From an uncultured Eubacterium sp. (lineage in GTDB: Bacteria; Bacillota; Clostridia; Lachnospirales; Lachnospiraceae), in assembly GCA_937915825.1 (NCBI GenBank), contig CALGGT010000081.1, forward strand, positions 1 to 45,300: a stretch of DNA of 45,300 nt, in the 5' to 3' direction. Both the position numbers and the translations under genes were made by a program. Positions 1 to 7,550 of the stretch are shown here, piece after piece. The notes beneath the pieces are model-generated. The model made no database searches. It was not told the origin of the DNA and saw nothing but the letters and a program-made list of their open reading frames with translations. Within the stretch, counting starts at the first letter, position 1, and each line of letters opens with the position of its first letter.

Positions 1-107
1 CTGACACGACGCATCAAGCGAGGGACTCTATTGCCGCTATCGCGGCAGCCCCAATCATTTGAGGACAGATTGAGAGGGAATCGCAACCAAGAATTTTAGA
101 AAAACAC
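1..107. other. Upstream flank, no gene supported
   Basis: This stretch precedes the rplM promoter. Two plus-strand frames are open from the window edge, to a TGA at 60-62 and a TAG at 97-99, so the 3' end of an upstream gene could be here, but neither short peptide is recognisable. A 6-bp hairpin (TGCCGC at 32-37, GCGGCA at 42-47, loop TATC) has no T-run after it. In many Firmicutes truA precedes rplM, but I do not recognise a TruA C-terminus. Confidence 0.4.
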
Positions 108-136
108 TTGACAATCACAGAAAATGGGTTTATAAT
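108..136 (+). promoter_or_regulatory. Consensus sigma-A promoter of rplM-rpsI
   Basis: A perfect TTGACA (108-113) and a perfect TATAAT (131-136) are separated by exactly 17 bases. This is the strongest promoter in the window by sequence, as expected for ribosomal protein genes. Transcription should start near 143, just before the structured leader. Confidence 0.93.
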
Positions 137-144
137 TGCAATTA

Positions 145-238
145 CTGTGGCGTATTTTGCAAGGAACCTGCCCCGGTATGTTGCAGGATACGTGCTTTTC
201 ACTGTTTCGGACATTGCAGTAGGAAGGCAGTTCCACAG
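145..238 (+). promoter_or_regulatory. Candidate L13 (rplM) mRNA leader
   Basis: The 5' untranslated region of rplM begins at about 143 and is roughly 180 bases long. CTGTGG (145-150) is complementary to CCACAG (233-238), closing a domain with further short internal helices. Position (directly behind the promoter and ahead of rplM) and size match the L13 leader family known from Firmicutes, in which the ribosomal protein is thought to control its own operon. The family assignment is inference from position and the closing helix; a covariance-model search would decide it. Confidence 0.6.
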
Positions 239-261
239 AGAATGAACAAAGAAGATGACGT

Positions 262-293
262 GGTATTTTAGAATCAGCAAGCTTTAAAATACC
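262..293 (+). promoter_or_regulatory. AT-rich hairpin ahead of the rplM ribosome binding site
   Basis: GGTATTTTA (262-270) pairs perfectly with TAAAATACC (285-293) over 9 bp with a 14-base loop. It ends 14 bases before the AGGAGG at 308-313. No T-run follows, so it is not a simple terminator. It may be a second leader element or an alternative-pairing partner. Confidence 0.5.
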
Positions 294-321
294 GGAAATT
301 GAATATTAGGAGGTTTCCAGG

Positions 322-753
322 ATGAAAAGTTATATGGCTAAGCCATCCGATGTGGAAAGAAAATGGTACGTAGTAGACGCGGAAGGAAAGACCTTAGGCC
401 GTATCTCTACGGAGATCGCGAACGTATTAAGAGGCAAGAATAAGCCGATCTATACACCGCATGTTGATACCGGTGACTATGTGATCGTAGTAAACGCAGA
501 TAAGGTTGTAACAACCGGTAAGAAATTAGAACAGAAAATGTATTATCATCATTCCGAGTATGTTGGCGGTATGAAAGAGACAACATTGAAAGAAATGATG
601 AAGAAGAAGCCGGAGTATGTTATTACTCACGCAGTAAAGGGAATGTTACCGAAAGGCGTTCTTGGCAGACAAATGCTGAAGAAATTGTTTGTATACGCAG
701 GACCGGAGCATAAACATGCTGCACAAAAACCTGAAGTATTAGAGATTGGTTAA
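322..753 (+). CDS. rplM: 50S ribosomal protein L13
   Basis: L13 is an early assembly protein of the large ribosomal subunit that binds 23S rRNA. The 143-residue product has the usual family length and landmarks: KWYVVDAEGKTLGR near the N-terminus, HVDTGDYVIVVNADKV in the middle, and AVKGMLPKGVLGRQML towards the C-terminus. The ATG is preceded by AGGAGG at 308-313. It is followed after 21 bases by rpsI, the standard rplM-rpsI pair. Expression is probably controlled through the leader upstream. Nothing unusual is seen in the protein. Confidence 0.98.
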   Translation: MKSYMAKPSDVERKWYVVDAEGKTLGRISTEIANVLRGKNKPIYTPHVDTGDYVIVVNADKVVTTGKKLEQKMYYHHSEYVGGMKETTLKEMMKKKPEYVITHAVKGMLPKGVLGRQMLKKLFVYAGPEHKHAAQKPEVLEIG

Positions 754-774
754 GGTTGAAAGGAGGATATAACA

Positions 775-1167
775 TTGGCTACAGAAAGATATTATGGAAC
801 TGGTAGAAGAAAATCCAGCGTTGCGCGTGTATATTTAGTACCGGGTAATGGTAAGATCACGATCAATAAAGTAGATATGGATGATTATTTTGGTTTAGAG
901 ACCTTGAAGATCATTGTAAAACAACCCTTGGTTGCCACCAATATGGAAGGTAAATTCGACGTATTGGTAAATGTTAAAGGCGGCGGATTCACAGGACAAG
1001 CTGGTGCCATCCGTCACGGGATCGCAAGAGCATTGAACGCTTACGATTTGGATCTTCGTCCTACCTTGAAGAAGGCAGGATACTTAACTCGTGATCCTCG
1101 AATGAAAGAGCGTAAGAAATACGGCTTGAAGAAAGCTCGTCGTGCTCCTCAGTTCAGCAAGCGATAA
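775..1167 (+). CDS. rpsI: 30S ribosomal protein S9
   Basis: S9 belongs to the head of the small ribosomal subunit; its basic C-terminal tail reaches the P-site tRNA. The 130-residue product starts ATERYYGTGRRKSSVARV and ends KARRAPQFSKR, the conserved SKR tail. The start is a TTG at 775, with AGGAGG at 761-766 placed 8 bases upstream; no in-frame ATG fits the family N-terminus. It is co-transcribed with rplM and followed by a clear terminator. Confidence 0.98.
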   Translation: MATERYYGTGRRKSSVARVYLVPGNGKITINKVDMDDYFGLETLKIIVKQPLVATNMEGKFDVLVNVKGGGFTGQAGAIRHGIARALNAYDLDLRPTLKKAGYLTRDPRMKERKKYGLKKARRAPQFSKR

Positions 1168-1202
1168 GGATTTCCTTCGGGAATACCGATTACAGAATTT
1201 AC

Positions 1203-1240
1203 AAACCTCAGAGATCAATGGTCTCTGGGGTTTTTCTTTT
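1203..1240 (+). terminator. Rho-independent terminator of rplM-rpsI
   Basis: Bases 1203-1214 pair with 1222-1233 (one G-T wobble) around a 7-base loop, and a TTTTTCTTTT run follows at 1231-1240. It starts 36 bases after the rpsI stop and separates the ribosomal operon from the next promoter. Confidence 0.88.
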
Positions 1241-1246
1241 CGTTCG

Positions 1247-1275
1247 TTGATTTTCCAACGCTTCTTTGCTATACT
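1247..1275 (+). promoter_or_regulatory. Promoter for yigZ-family gene and GH9
   Basis: TTGATT (1247-1252) and TATACT (1270-1275) are 17 bases apart, directly after the rpsI terminator. The promoter would drive the IMPACT-family gene and the overlapping GH9 gene. Confidence 0.7.
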
Positions 1276-1325
1276 GGAAGAAACCAATGTATGGGACAAA
1301 CGAACGGGAAAGTGGAGGAATCCGT

Positions 1326-1955
1326 ATGAAGATCATTCAGAAAATGGGGCGGGGCGAGATCGTAGAGAAAAAATCCCGGTTTATCGGCGAAATCTATCCG
1401 GTAAAAACCGAGGAAGAAGCCAAGGAGATCCTGTCTCAAGTTAAGAAAAAATACTACGATGCCAAGCATCATTGCTATGCCCTTCGATTCCAGGACTCGG
1501 AACGCTGCAGCGATGATGGAGAACCCCATGGAACCGCTGGCCGTCCGATATTGGAAGTGTTACAACACCAGGAGATCACCGGCGTTCTGGCCGTTGTCAC
1601 CCGGTATTTTGGGGGAACCCTGTTAGGAACCGGAGGGTTGGTCCGCGCCTATACCAAGGCGGTGAAAGAAGGATTAGCCGCGGCGGAAGTGGTGGAAATG
1701 CACCGGGGCCACCAGGGGACCCTTACGATCTCCTATTCTTTATTAACGGTCATGGAACAGAAATTTAAGGACTTGGGGATCTTGCAATATGAGGTGGAGT
1801 ATGGAGAACAGGTAAGGATTTCCTGTATCATCCGGGCAGAGCAAAAAGAACGATTTGAACAGATGATCACCGAAACCACCGATGGCACGGTGGTGCCGGA
1901 TCTAAGTGAAGAAACCTGGGTGGCAGTAAAGATTGGAGGAGAAAGCCATGCATAA
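1326..1955 (+). CDS. YigZ/IMPACT (UPF0029) family protein
   Basis: The 209-residue product belongs to the widespread YigZ/YvyE family, related to eukaryotic IMPACT, whose biochemical role in bacteria is poorly defined. Family motifs are present: SRFIGEIYPVKTEEEA near the N-terminus, DDGEPHGTAGRPIL at about residue 60, and VTRYFGGTLLGTGGLVRAY at about residue 90, followed by a C-terminal alpha/beta domain. The ATG at 1326 is chosen over an upstream in-frame start at 1266 because GGAGGAA lies at 1314-1320 and the family starts here. Its last 8 bases overlap the next gene, so the two are translationally linked, although a functional link to the glucanase is not obvious. Confidence 0.92.
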   Translation: MKIIQKMGRGEIVEKKSRFIGEIYPVKTEEEAKEILSQVKKKYYDAKHHCYALRFQDSERCSDDGEPHGTAGRPILEVLQHQEITGVLAVVTRYFGGTLLGTGGLVRAYTKAVKEGLAAAEVVEMHRGHQGTLTISYSLLTVMEQKFKDLGILQYEVEYGEQVRISCIIRAEQKERFEQMITETTDGTVVPDLSEETWVAVKIGGESHA

Positions 1956-4335
1956 AAAGGTAAAAAAGATTTGTACCGGTCTATTAACCGCTGCGCTATT
2001 GTTGGGATCCGTAGGAGAGAATGTTACCCCTCCCGTAAAGGTTGCGGCAGCGGAAGCAACGGCAGAGGATAACTATGCCAAGGCGTTGGAGTATGCGTTG
2101 TATTTTTACGACGCCAATCTATGCGGCGATAGGGCGGAGGAACGGTCCGGACTTACCTGGCGTAAAGATTGCCATGTGGGGGACAAGGAGGTTACCTATA
2201 ATGGGAAAACTCTGGATGTAAGCGGTGGATTCCACGATGCAGGCGACCATGTGAAATTTGGCCTTCCCCAAGGATACGCGGCCACCATGCTGGGGAGTTC
2301 GTATTATGAATTTCGCTCTTCCTATGTTAAGACGGGAACCGCTTCCCATATGGAGAAGATCCTGCAGCATTTTGCGGAGTATTTTCGGAAATGTACCGTA
2401 TACGAGGAAGATCAGGTCGTGGCATTTTGCTACCAGGTGGGAGAAGGAAATAAGGACCACAATTACTGGGGAGCGCCGGAGGATCAGGATTCCATGCAAG
2501 GAGAGCGTGATTCAGACACCTATTTTGCAGATGCGTCCAATCCGGCTACGGACCAGGTTTCGGAGGCGGTTGCGGCATTAACCCTCCACTACCTTACCAC
2601 AGAGGATGAGGAAAGCCTGAAAACGGCGAAGGATCTATTTGAATTTGAGAAAAATATAAGCCAAAAATCGGTAACGACCCATGGACCGGGGTCTTTCTAT
2701 CAATCCAGCGGCTGGGAGGATGACTATTGCCTGGCAGCGGCATTGTTAAAAATTGCCACCCAGGATTCGGTCTATGAGGAAGAATACAACCGCTACAGCG
2801 GTCAGATCAATTACTATGCGTGGCTGTCATGGGACAATGTATCGGCTCTGGCGCATTACTACGGAACCGGGACAACGGAAGGACTGCAGGCCTGCGCGAA
2901 TAACATGAAGAGCGGAGGAACCGTGCTTGACAACGGGTATGTGGCTATTTTGGATTGGGGAAGTGCCCGTTATAATTGCAACATACAGGCGTTGTATTTG
3001 TTGAAGGATAAGAATATGTCCAACACCGAAGACATTCAATGGGCGGAGGATCAAATGAATTTAATTTTAGGAAGAGCCCAAAATGGCTACAGTTTTGTGG
3101 TCGGCCTGGAAGAAAATTCTCCCCGATACCCTCATCACCGGGCAGCGTCCGGCTACGAAGGGGGAACGAAAGGGACCACGACCCAGGCACATATTTTATA
3201 CGGGGCCCTGGTGGGTGGCGTAAAAAAAGATGGAGAGTACAACGATACAGCGGATGATTTTACTTGCAATGAGGTTGCGTTGGATTACAACGCGGGATTT
3301 GTATATGCCTTGTCGGCGTTGTTTGCTGCCCATGAAAACGATGGAAACCAACAGGTGGTAGACCCTGCTACGCTGCAGGAAGTGAAACGTACCGAACATT
3401 TGGATGCCACTTGCACAGTGGCATATGAGGAAGGGAAATCCCCGTCGGAGACCGATGAAGAGGAAGACAGGACGGAAGCTCCTTCCCAGGAAAATACTAC
3501 GATCCCTGCAACTCCTACCGTAACCCAGGATCCGGAAGAGGCGCATGCGTCCGAAAATCCCAAGGAAGGGGACGCGGTGGAAGGAACGCAAGCACCTGAA
3601 AATCCCAAGGAAGGGGACGCGGTGGAAGGGACGCAAGCACCTGAAAATCCCAAGGAAGGGGACGCGGTGGAAGGAACGCAAGCCCCCGAAAATCCCAAGG
3701 AAGGGGATACTACAGAGGATCCCGCGGGGCTTTCTACGGCAGCACCGCTTACTTCAGCGATTCCGGGAATAGAAGGGGATTCTACGTCAAATCCTACAGC
3801 GAATCCCATGGGAGACCCTACGGCGGCACCTTTTACCACGGCGGTCCCGTTTCCTACGGCGGCTCCCCTTACTACGGAAGGTCCGGTCAATTCGACAGCT
3901 CCCATTACCACGGAAGCTCCCATTACCACGGCAGATCCGCTTACCTTCCCTACTCCCGGTACGGGATCTTATGCTTCAACCCCATCCGCCGTGCCTCAGG
4001 GTACCGTTCAAAACGCGGAAGTTTCAGAGGAAACGGGATCTGAGAATGGAACTCTTACATCCGGAAAGAAGCGGAAAAAGATTCAGGTACGCACCGGGAA
4101 ATTCCGGAATAAGAAGATTCGAAATCCTTTTAAGCGCAAGATCAAAAAGAAGAAGATCCGAGTTATCTATCCCAGAAAAAAAGGAAAGATCAAAGTTGTC
4201 AAAGTGACAAAGAAGAAATTGATCCTGCGCATTCGTGTTAAGAAGAAAAGAAAGTTCAACCTGGATATAAAATGGAAAAAGAAAACCTTCTATTATCAGG
4301 TGGTAGCAAGAAAAAAAACGAAGAAGAAACGTTAG
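1948..4335 (+). CDS. Secreted GH9 endoglucanase with repeat linker and polybasic tail
   Basis: The product is a family 9 glycoside hydrolase, probably a secreted beta-1,4-glucanase acting on cellulose or related glucans. The ATG at 1948 follows GGAGGAG at 1935-1941, and residues 1-35 form a signal peptide. The catalytic domain spans roughly residues 35-460, with SGGFHDAGDHVKFGLP holding the catalytic Asp97/Asp100, an R-P-H-H-like motif YPHHRAASG, and NEVALDYNAGF holding the acid Glu442. A Pro/Thr/Glu linker (about 470-700) carries three exact and one partial 15-residue repeats. The last 91 residues are about half Lys/Arg, with only one acidic residue. No dockerin, carbohydrate-binding module or sortase motif was recognised. 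The basic tail may attach the enzyme to anionic wall polymers or bind acidic polysaccharide; this is inference. Confidence 0.93.
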   Translation: MHKKVKKICTGLLTAALLLGSVGENVTPPVKVAAAEATAEDNYAKALEYALYFYDANLCGDRAEERSGLTWRKDCHVGDKEVTYNGKTLDVSGGFHDAGDHVKFGLPQGYAATMLGSSYYEFRSSYVKTGTASHMEKILQHFAEYFRKCTVYEEDQVVAFCYQVGEGNKDHNYWGAPEDQDSMQGERDSDTYFADASNPATDQVSEAVAALTLHYLTTEDEESLKTAKDLFEFEKNISQKSVTTHGPGSFYQSSGWEDDYCLAAALLKIATQDSVYEEEYNRYSGQINYYAWLSWDNVSALAHYYGTGTTEGLQACANNMKSGGTVLDNGYVAILDWGSARYNCNIQALYLLKDKNMSNTEDIQWAEDQMNLILGRAQNGYSFVVGLEENSPRYPHHRAASGYEGGTKGTTTQAHILYGALVGGVKKDGEYNDTADDFTCNEVALDYNAGFVYALSALFAAHENDGNQQVVDPATLQEVKRTEHLDATCTVAYEEGKSPSETDEEEDRTEAPSQENTTIPATPTVTQDPEEAHASENPKEGDAVEGTQAPENPKEGDAVEGTQAPENPKEGDAVEGTQAPENPKEGDTTEDPAGLSTAAPLTSAIPGIEGDSTSNPTANPMGDPTAAPFTTAVPFPTAAPLTTEGPVNSTAPITTEAPITTADPLTFPTPGTGSYASTPSAVPQGTVQNAEVSEETGSENGTLTSGKKRKKIQVRTGKFRNKKIRNPFKRKIKKKKIRVIYPRKKGKIKVVKVTKKKLILRIRVKKKRKFNLDIKWKKKTFYYQVVARKKTKKKR
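3553..3714 (+). repeat. 45-base tandem repeats in the GH9 linker
   Basis: Three nearly identical 45-base units (3553-3597, 3598-3642, 3643-3687) and one partial unit (from 3688) each encode ENPKEGDAVEGTQAP. The units differ at only a few third-position bases, so expansion is recent. Copy number is likely to vary between strains. Confidence 0.95.
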
Positions 4336-4352
4336 AAAAATTTGCCAGGCGA

Positions 4353-4370
4353 TCCATGGAACACCGTGGA
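4353..4370 (+). other. Hairpin in the GH9-hflX gap
   Basis: TCCATGG (4353-4359) and CCGTGGA (4364-4370) can pair with one G-T wobble around a 4-base loop, in the 100-base gap after GH9. No T-run follows, so I do not call it a terminator. No clear promoter for hflX was found in this gap. Confidence 0.3.
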
Positions 4371-4435
4371 AAGACCTGCGAAACGATGTGTCCAATAAAC
4401 GGGAAGATGTGCGAAGCTGCACGTAAGGGGGAATT

Positions 4436-5638
4436 ATGGAAAAGGCTGTTTTGGTGGCAGTAACGGACAAGATGTCCCCATCTGCCGGTGCCTCTTTAGA
4501 TGAGCTGGAAGACCTGTTAAAAACTGCCGGGGGAACCTGCGTGGGACGAATGGTACAAACCAGGGAGCACCCTTCGTCCGGTACCTATCTGGGGAAAGGA
4601 AAATTAGAAGAATTAGCCGCTATGGTTCAAGGTGTCCAGGCGGATCTCGTGGTGTGTGACGATGAATTATCACCGGCCCAGATGAAGCATATGCAGGACG
4701 CGTTGCCCTGTGCCGTTCTTGATCGAACGGTGTTGATCCTGGATATTTTCGCGTCCCACGCCACAACCAATGAGGGAAAGCTGCAGGTGGAACTGGCACA
4801 GCTTCGTTATCAGGCTACCCGCCTAACCGGTTACGGAACCATGATGTCCCGAACGGGAGGCGGAATCGGAACCAGAGGTCCCGGGGAGAAAAAGCTGGAA
4901 GTAGACAAGCGTAAGATTAAAAGACGCATTTACCAATTGAAAAAAGAGTTGGAAAAAATGGTACGATCCCGGGATATCATGCGACAGAAGAGGGAAAAGA
5001 ACCAATTCTACGTGGTTGCCATTGTTGGATACACCAACGCAGGAAAATCCACCCTTCTCCACGCGTTAACAGGAGCGGATATTTTCCGGGCGGATATGCT
5101 GTTTGCCACCTTAGACCCTACCACGCGGAAATTTACCTTGAAAAACGGGGAAACCATTCTGCTTACCGACACGGTAGGATTTATCAACAAGCTTCCCCAT
5201 CATTTGATCCGGGCGTTTTCTTCCACGCTGGAGGAAGCCAAATATGCCGATTTGATCTTACAGGTCTGTGATGCCTCGGATGTGGAGTATGACCGAAAAC
5301 AGCAGGTGGTCTACGAAACGTTAAAGGAGTTAGGGGTTGTGGGGAAACCGATGATCACCGTCTTTAACAAAATGGATCAGGTACCGGAGAATGAGATCCG
5401 AAAGGATCCGCGGGCCGATGCGGTCGTGAAGATTTCGGCCAAAACCGGGTTTGGTCTGGAACGTTTAACGGATAAGATTGAAGAAATTTCCCAGGAACGC
5501 TATGAACGGATCTCGACCGTATTTCCTTACGAAAACGCCGGAGAAATAGCGAAGATCCGTAGTCTGGGAATTGTAGAAAAGGAAGAATACAGAGAAGATG
5601 GAATCTACATCGAAGGAAAAGTCCCCAGGAAATTATGA
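4436..5638 (+). CDS. hflX: GTPase HflX
   Basis: HflX is a ribosome-associated GTPase that splits stalled or stress-damaged 70S ribosomes. The 400-residue product has the N-terminal HflX domain (HPSSGTYLGKGKLEELA), a linker with the family signature GGGIGTRGPGEKKLEVDKR, and a G domain with G1 GYTNAGKS (residues 198-205), DTVGF (G3) and NKMD (G4). Length is normal. The ATG at 4436 has AAGGGGG at 4425-4431. It is downstream of GH9 with no obvious promoter of its own and is followed by a weak terminator-like hairpin. Confidence 0.95.
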   Translation: MEKAVLVAVTDKMSPSAGASLDELEDLLKTAGGTCVGRMVQTREHPSSGTYLGKGKLEELAAMVQGVQADLVVCDDELSPAQMKHMQDALPCAVLDRTVLILDIFASHATTNEGKLQVELAQLRYQATRLTGYGTMMSRTGGGIGTRGPGEKKLEVDKRKIKRRIYQLKKELEKMVRSRDIMRQKREKNQFYVVAIVGYTNAGKSTLLHALTGADIFRADMLFATLDPTTRKFTLKNGETILLTDTVGFINKLPHHLIRAFSSTLEEAKYADLILQVCDASDVEYDRKQQVVYETLKELGVVGKPMITVFNKMDQVPENEIRKDPRADAVVKISAKTGFGLERLTDKIEEISQERYERISTVFPYENAGEIAKIRSLGIVEKEEYREDGIYIEGKVPRKL

Positions 5639-5678
5639 ATTTCGTAAGATTCCAGGATCCGATCTCATACATAGCCCT

Positions 5679-5711
5679 AAAAGAAACGAGTTTGGCTGTC
5701 TCTTTTCTTTC
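5679..5711 (+). terminator. Possible terminator after hflX
   Basis: AAAAGAAACGAG (5679-5690) pairs imperfectly with CTCTTTTCTTT (5700-5710) with one mismatch, so the descending arm is itself T-rich. It lies about 40 bases after hflX and before the next promoter. The stem is AT-rich and may be weak. Confidence 0.45.
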
Positions 5712-5740
5712 GAAAATCAATGGGAAAATACGTATAATCA

Positions 5741-5769
5741 TAGACAAATCATAGGCTACGTGGTATAAT
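5741..5769 (+). promoter_or_regulatory. Promoter for the EAL-domain gene
   Basis: TAGACA (5741-5746) and a perfect TATAAT (5764-5769) are separated by 17 bases, about 60 bases before the start codon. A second TATAAT at 5733-5738 lacks a good -35 box at the right distance. Confidence 0.72.
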
Positions 5770-5830
5770 AATTAGTAAGACGATTGAAAAAGGAGGCGGA
5801 TTCGGTGGGACATAGAGAGGGGTGAAAGGT

Positions 5831-7498
5831 ATGCGTTCAGTCACTTATCATTTTCATGAATTGCTGCAGCTTATGCAGCAGATGTCGTATCTCTATGATG
5901 TGGTTCGTACGGTAGATCCGGAAGAATGTCGAGAACTGATCATTCATGAATCCGGTCAGGTAAAAAAAGGACAAGAATGCTTTCGTGCATGGGATCGCAA
6001 TAAGCGATGTGAATACTGCGGGAGCTATAAGGCGTGCATGTCAGGGGAACGATTGGAAAAGATTGAATACTATAAGGATAACACGTACCATATTTTGATG
6101 ATACCGATCCGTTTTATGCTCCCGGATCAAACCAAGATGAGTTGTGTGTTGGAATGTATTACAAAATCCAAAGGAATCCCTGAAAACGTTGTGGTACCTG
6201 AGAAGAAAGAGCCGGAAGATATCGGCATTGATCCTTTAACGGGTTTATCTACGGAAACGCGTTTCTACGAGCGTGCCCAAAAACTGATTCAAAAAGAAGG
6301 GGGTTCTTATTATATTGTCGCGTATGACATTTCTCATATTGAAGTATTTCGGGAAGTGTTTGGGAAAGATAAATACAACGAAATCTTCTCGATAATGGGG
6401 AGAAAATTAAAAAGCCTTCAACAACCGGATGAGGTTTGCGCCAGGTTGAGTGATGGGTGTTTTGTCTGCCTTGTTAATGCCAGGAATTTCGTTGAAGAAA
6501 AGTTAAGTTCGATCTTTGATGATCTGCCTGAAAAACTGGAAAACAATCGATTTCCCATGGTGGTTCAAGCTGGTGTGTATGAAGTGACCGACCTTTCCTT
6601 AGAAGTGGATGCGATGTGCGAAATGGCTATTATGGCCTTAAAATCCATTCAAGACCGACCGGGAGTTACGTATGCGTATTTTGATGATTGCATCAAAGAA
6701 AAGGTGTTGGAAGAGCAGCGTGTGATCGCGAATTTCCGCTCCGCGTTGGATCGTGGGGAATTCCATATTTATTTGCAGCCCCAGGTATATGCCAATGGCA
6801 AGATCCAAGGAGCGGAGGCTTTGTGTCGCTGGATCAAGGATACCGGAGAGATTGTTCCGCCGGTGGAATTTATCGAGGTGTTGGAACGGTCCGAACTGAT
6901 CGCCAAATTAGACGCTTATGTATGGGAACAAGCGGTGAAAGTGCTGAAAAGCTGGACGGGAACCGATATGGAGGAATTATATATTTCCGTGAATATTTCG
7001 CCCAAGGACTTTTATTACATTGACGTATATCAGGTGATCCTGGATCTGATCGAAAAATATGGCATTGACCGAAAACGTCTGAAATTAGAGATCACCGAGA
7101 ATTTTATCATGGGAGATGAAAAACAGCAATTGCATTTGGTGAATTCGCTGCATGACGCCGGTTTTGATATTGAGATCGATGATTTCGGAAAGGGGTATTC
7201 TTCCCTGAGTGCCTTGAAGAACATTCAGGCCGATGTTCTGAAGATTGATAAAGAATTCATCAAGGAAACCGAGAATAGTGTTCGGTCGGAGAATATTTTA
7301 GCGACGGTGATCGACATGTCCAATCGTCTGGATATGAATGTTATTACCGAAGGGGTGGAAACCAAAGAACAATTGGAACGCATGGTTCGTTTGGGCTGCA
7401 ATATGTTCCAGGGATTTTTCTTCGCAAAGCCTATGGAGGTGGCGGATTTTGAAATGCTTTTCTGGCTGCAGCAAAAAGAAGGGGAAGGTATTATTTAG
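5831..7498 (+). CDS. c-di-GMP phosphodiesterase with Cys-cluster sensor and degenerate GGDEF
   Basis: This cytoplasmic signalling protein (555 residues) probably hydrolyses cyclic di-GMP. The N-terminal PAS-like part has a cysteine cluster (Cys50, Cys60, Cys63, Cys69) that could bind a metal or sense redox state. A GGDEF-like domain follows (about 132-280), but the signature is replaced by RLSDGCF, so cyclase activity is unlikely. The EAL domain (about 300-550) looks intact: AEALCRW (EAL at 329-331), a NISPKDF segment, LKLEITENF, DDFGKGYSSL, ITEGVET and QGFFFAKPM. There is no membrane segment. The ATG at 5831 is preferred to a GTG at 5822 because GAGAGGGG at 5814-5821 fits only the ATG. It has its own promoter. 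Confidence 0.92.
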   Translation: MRSVTYHFHELLQLMQQMSYLYDVVRTVDPEECRELIIHESGQVKKGQECFRAWDRNKRCEYCGSYKACMSGERLEKIEYYKDNTYHILMIPIRFMLPDQTKMSCVLECITKSKGIPENVVVPEKKEPEDIGIDPLTGLSTETRFYERAQKLIQKEGGSYYIVAYDISHIEVFREVFGKDKYNEIFSIMGRKLKSLQQPDEVCARLSDGCFVCLVNARNFVEEKLSSIFDDLPEKLENNRFPMVVQAGVYEVTDLSLEVDAMCEMAIMALKSIQDRPGVTYAYFDDCIKEKVLEEQRVIANFRSALDRGEFHIYLQPQVYANGKIQGAEALCRWIKDTGEIVPPVEFIEVLERSELIAKLDAYVWEQAVKVLKSWTGTDMEELYISVNISPKDFYYIDVYQVILDLIEKYGIDRKRLKLEITENFIMGDEKQQLHLVNSLHDAGFDIEIDDFGKGYSSLSALKNIQADVLKIDKEFIKETENSVRSENILATVIDMSNRLDMNVITEGVETKEQLERMVRLGCNMFQGFFFAKPMEVADFEMLFWLQQKEGEGII

Positions 7499-7550
7499 TC
7501 GAAATGGGTGTTAGCATAGGGGAAAGAGTTAGAAAAGGAAAGAGAAAAGA

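Noticed and set aside
14..280. 88-codon minus-strand open frame
   Set aside because: It lies over the consensus rplM promoter and leader, has no recognisable domain, and no ribosome binding site was seen.
3196..3929. Two long minus-strand open frames opposite the GH9 linker
   Set aside because: They arise from the repetitive, biased codons of the plus-strand linker; their repeats simply mirror the 45-base units.
4272..4463. 63-codon plus-strand open frame between GH9 and hflX
   Set aside because: It overlaps both real genes in another frame and has no recognisable content.
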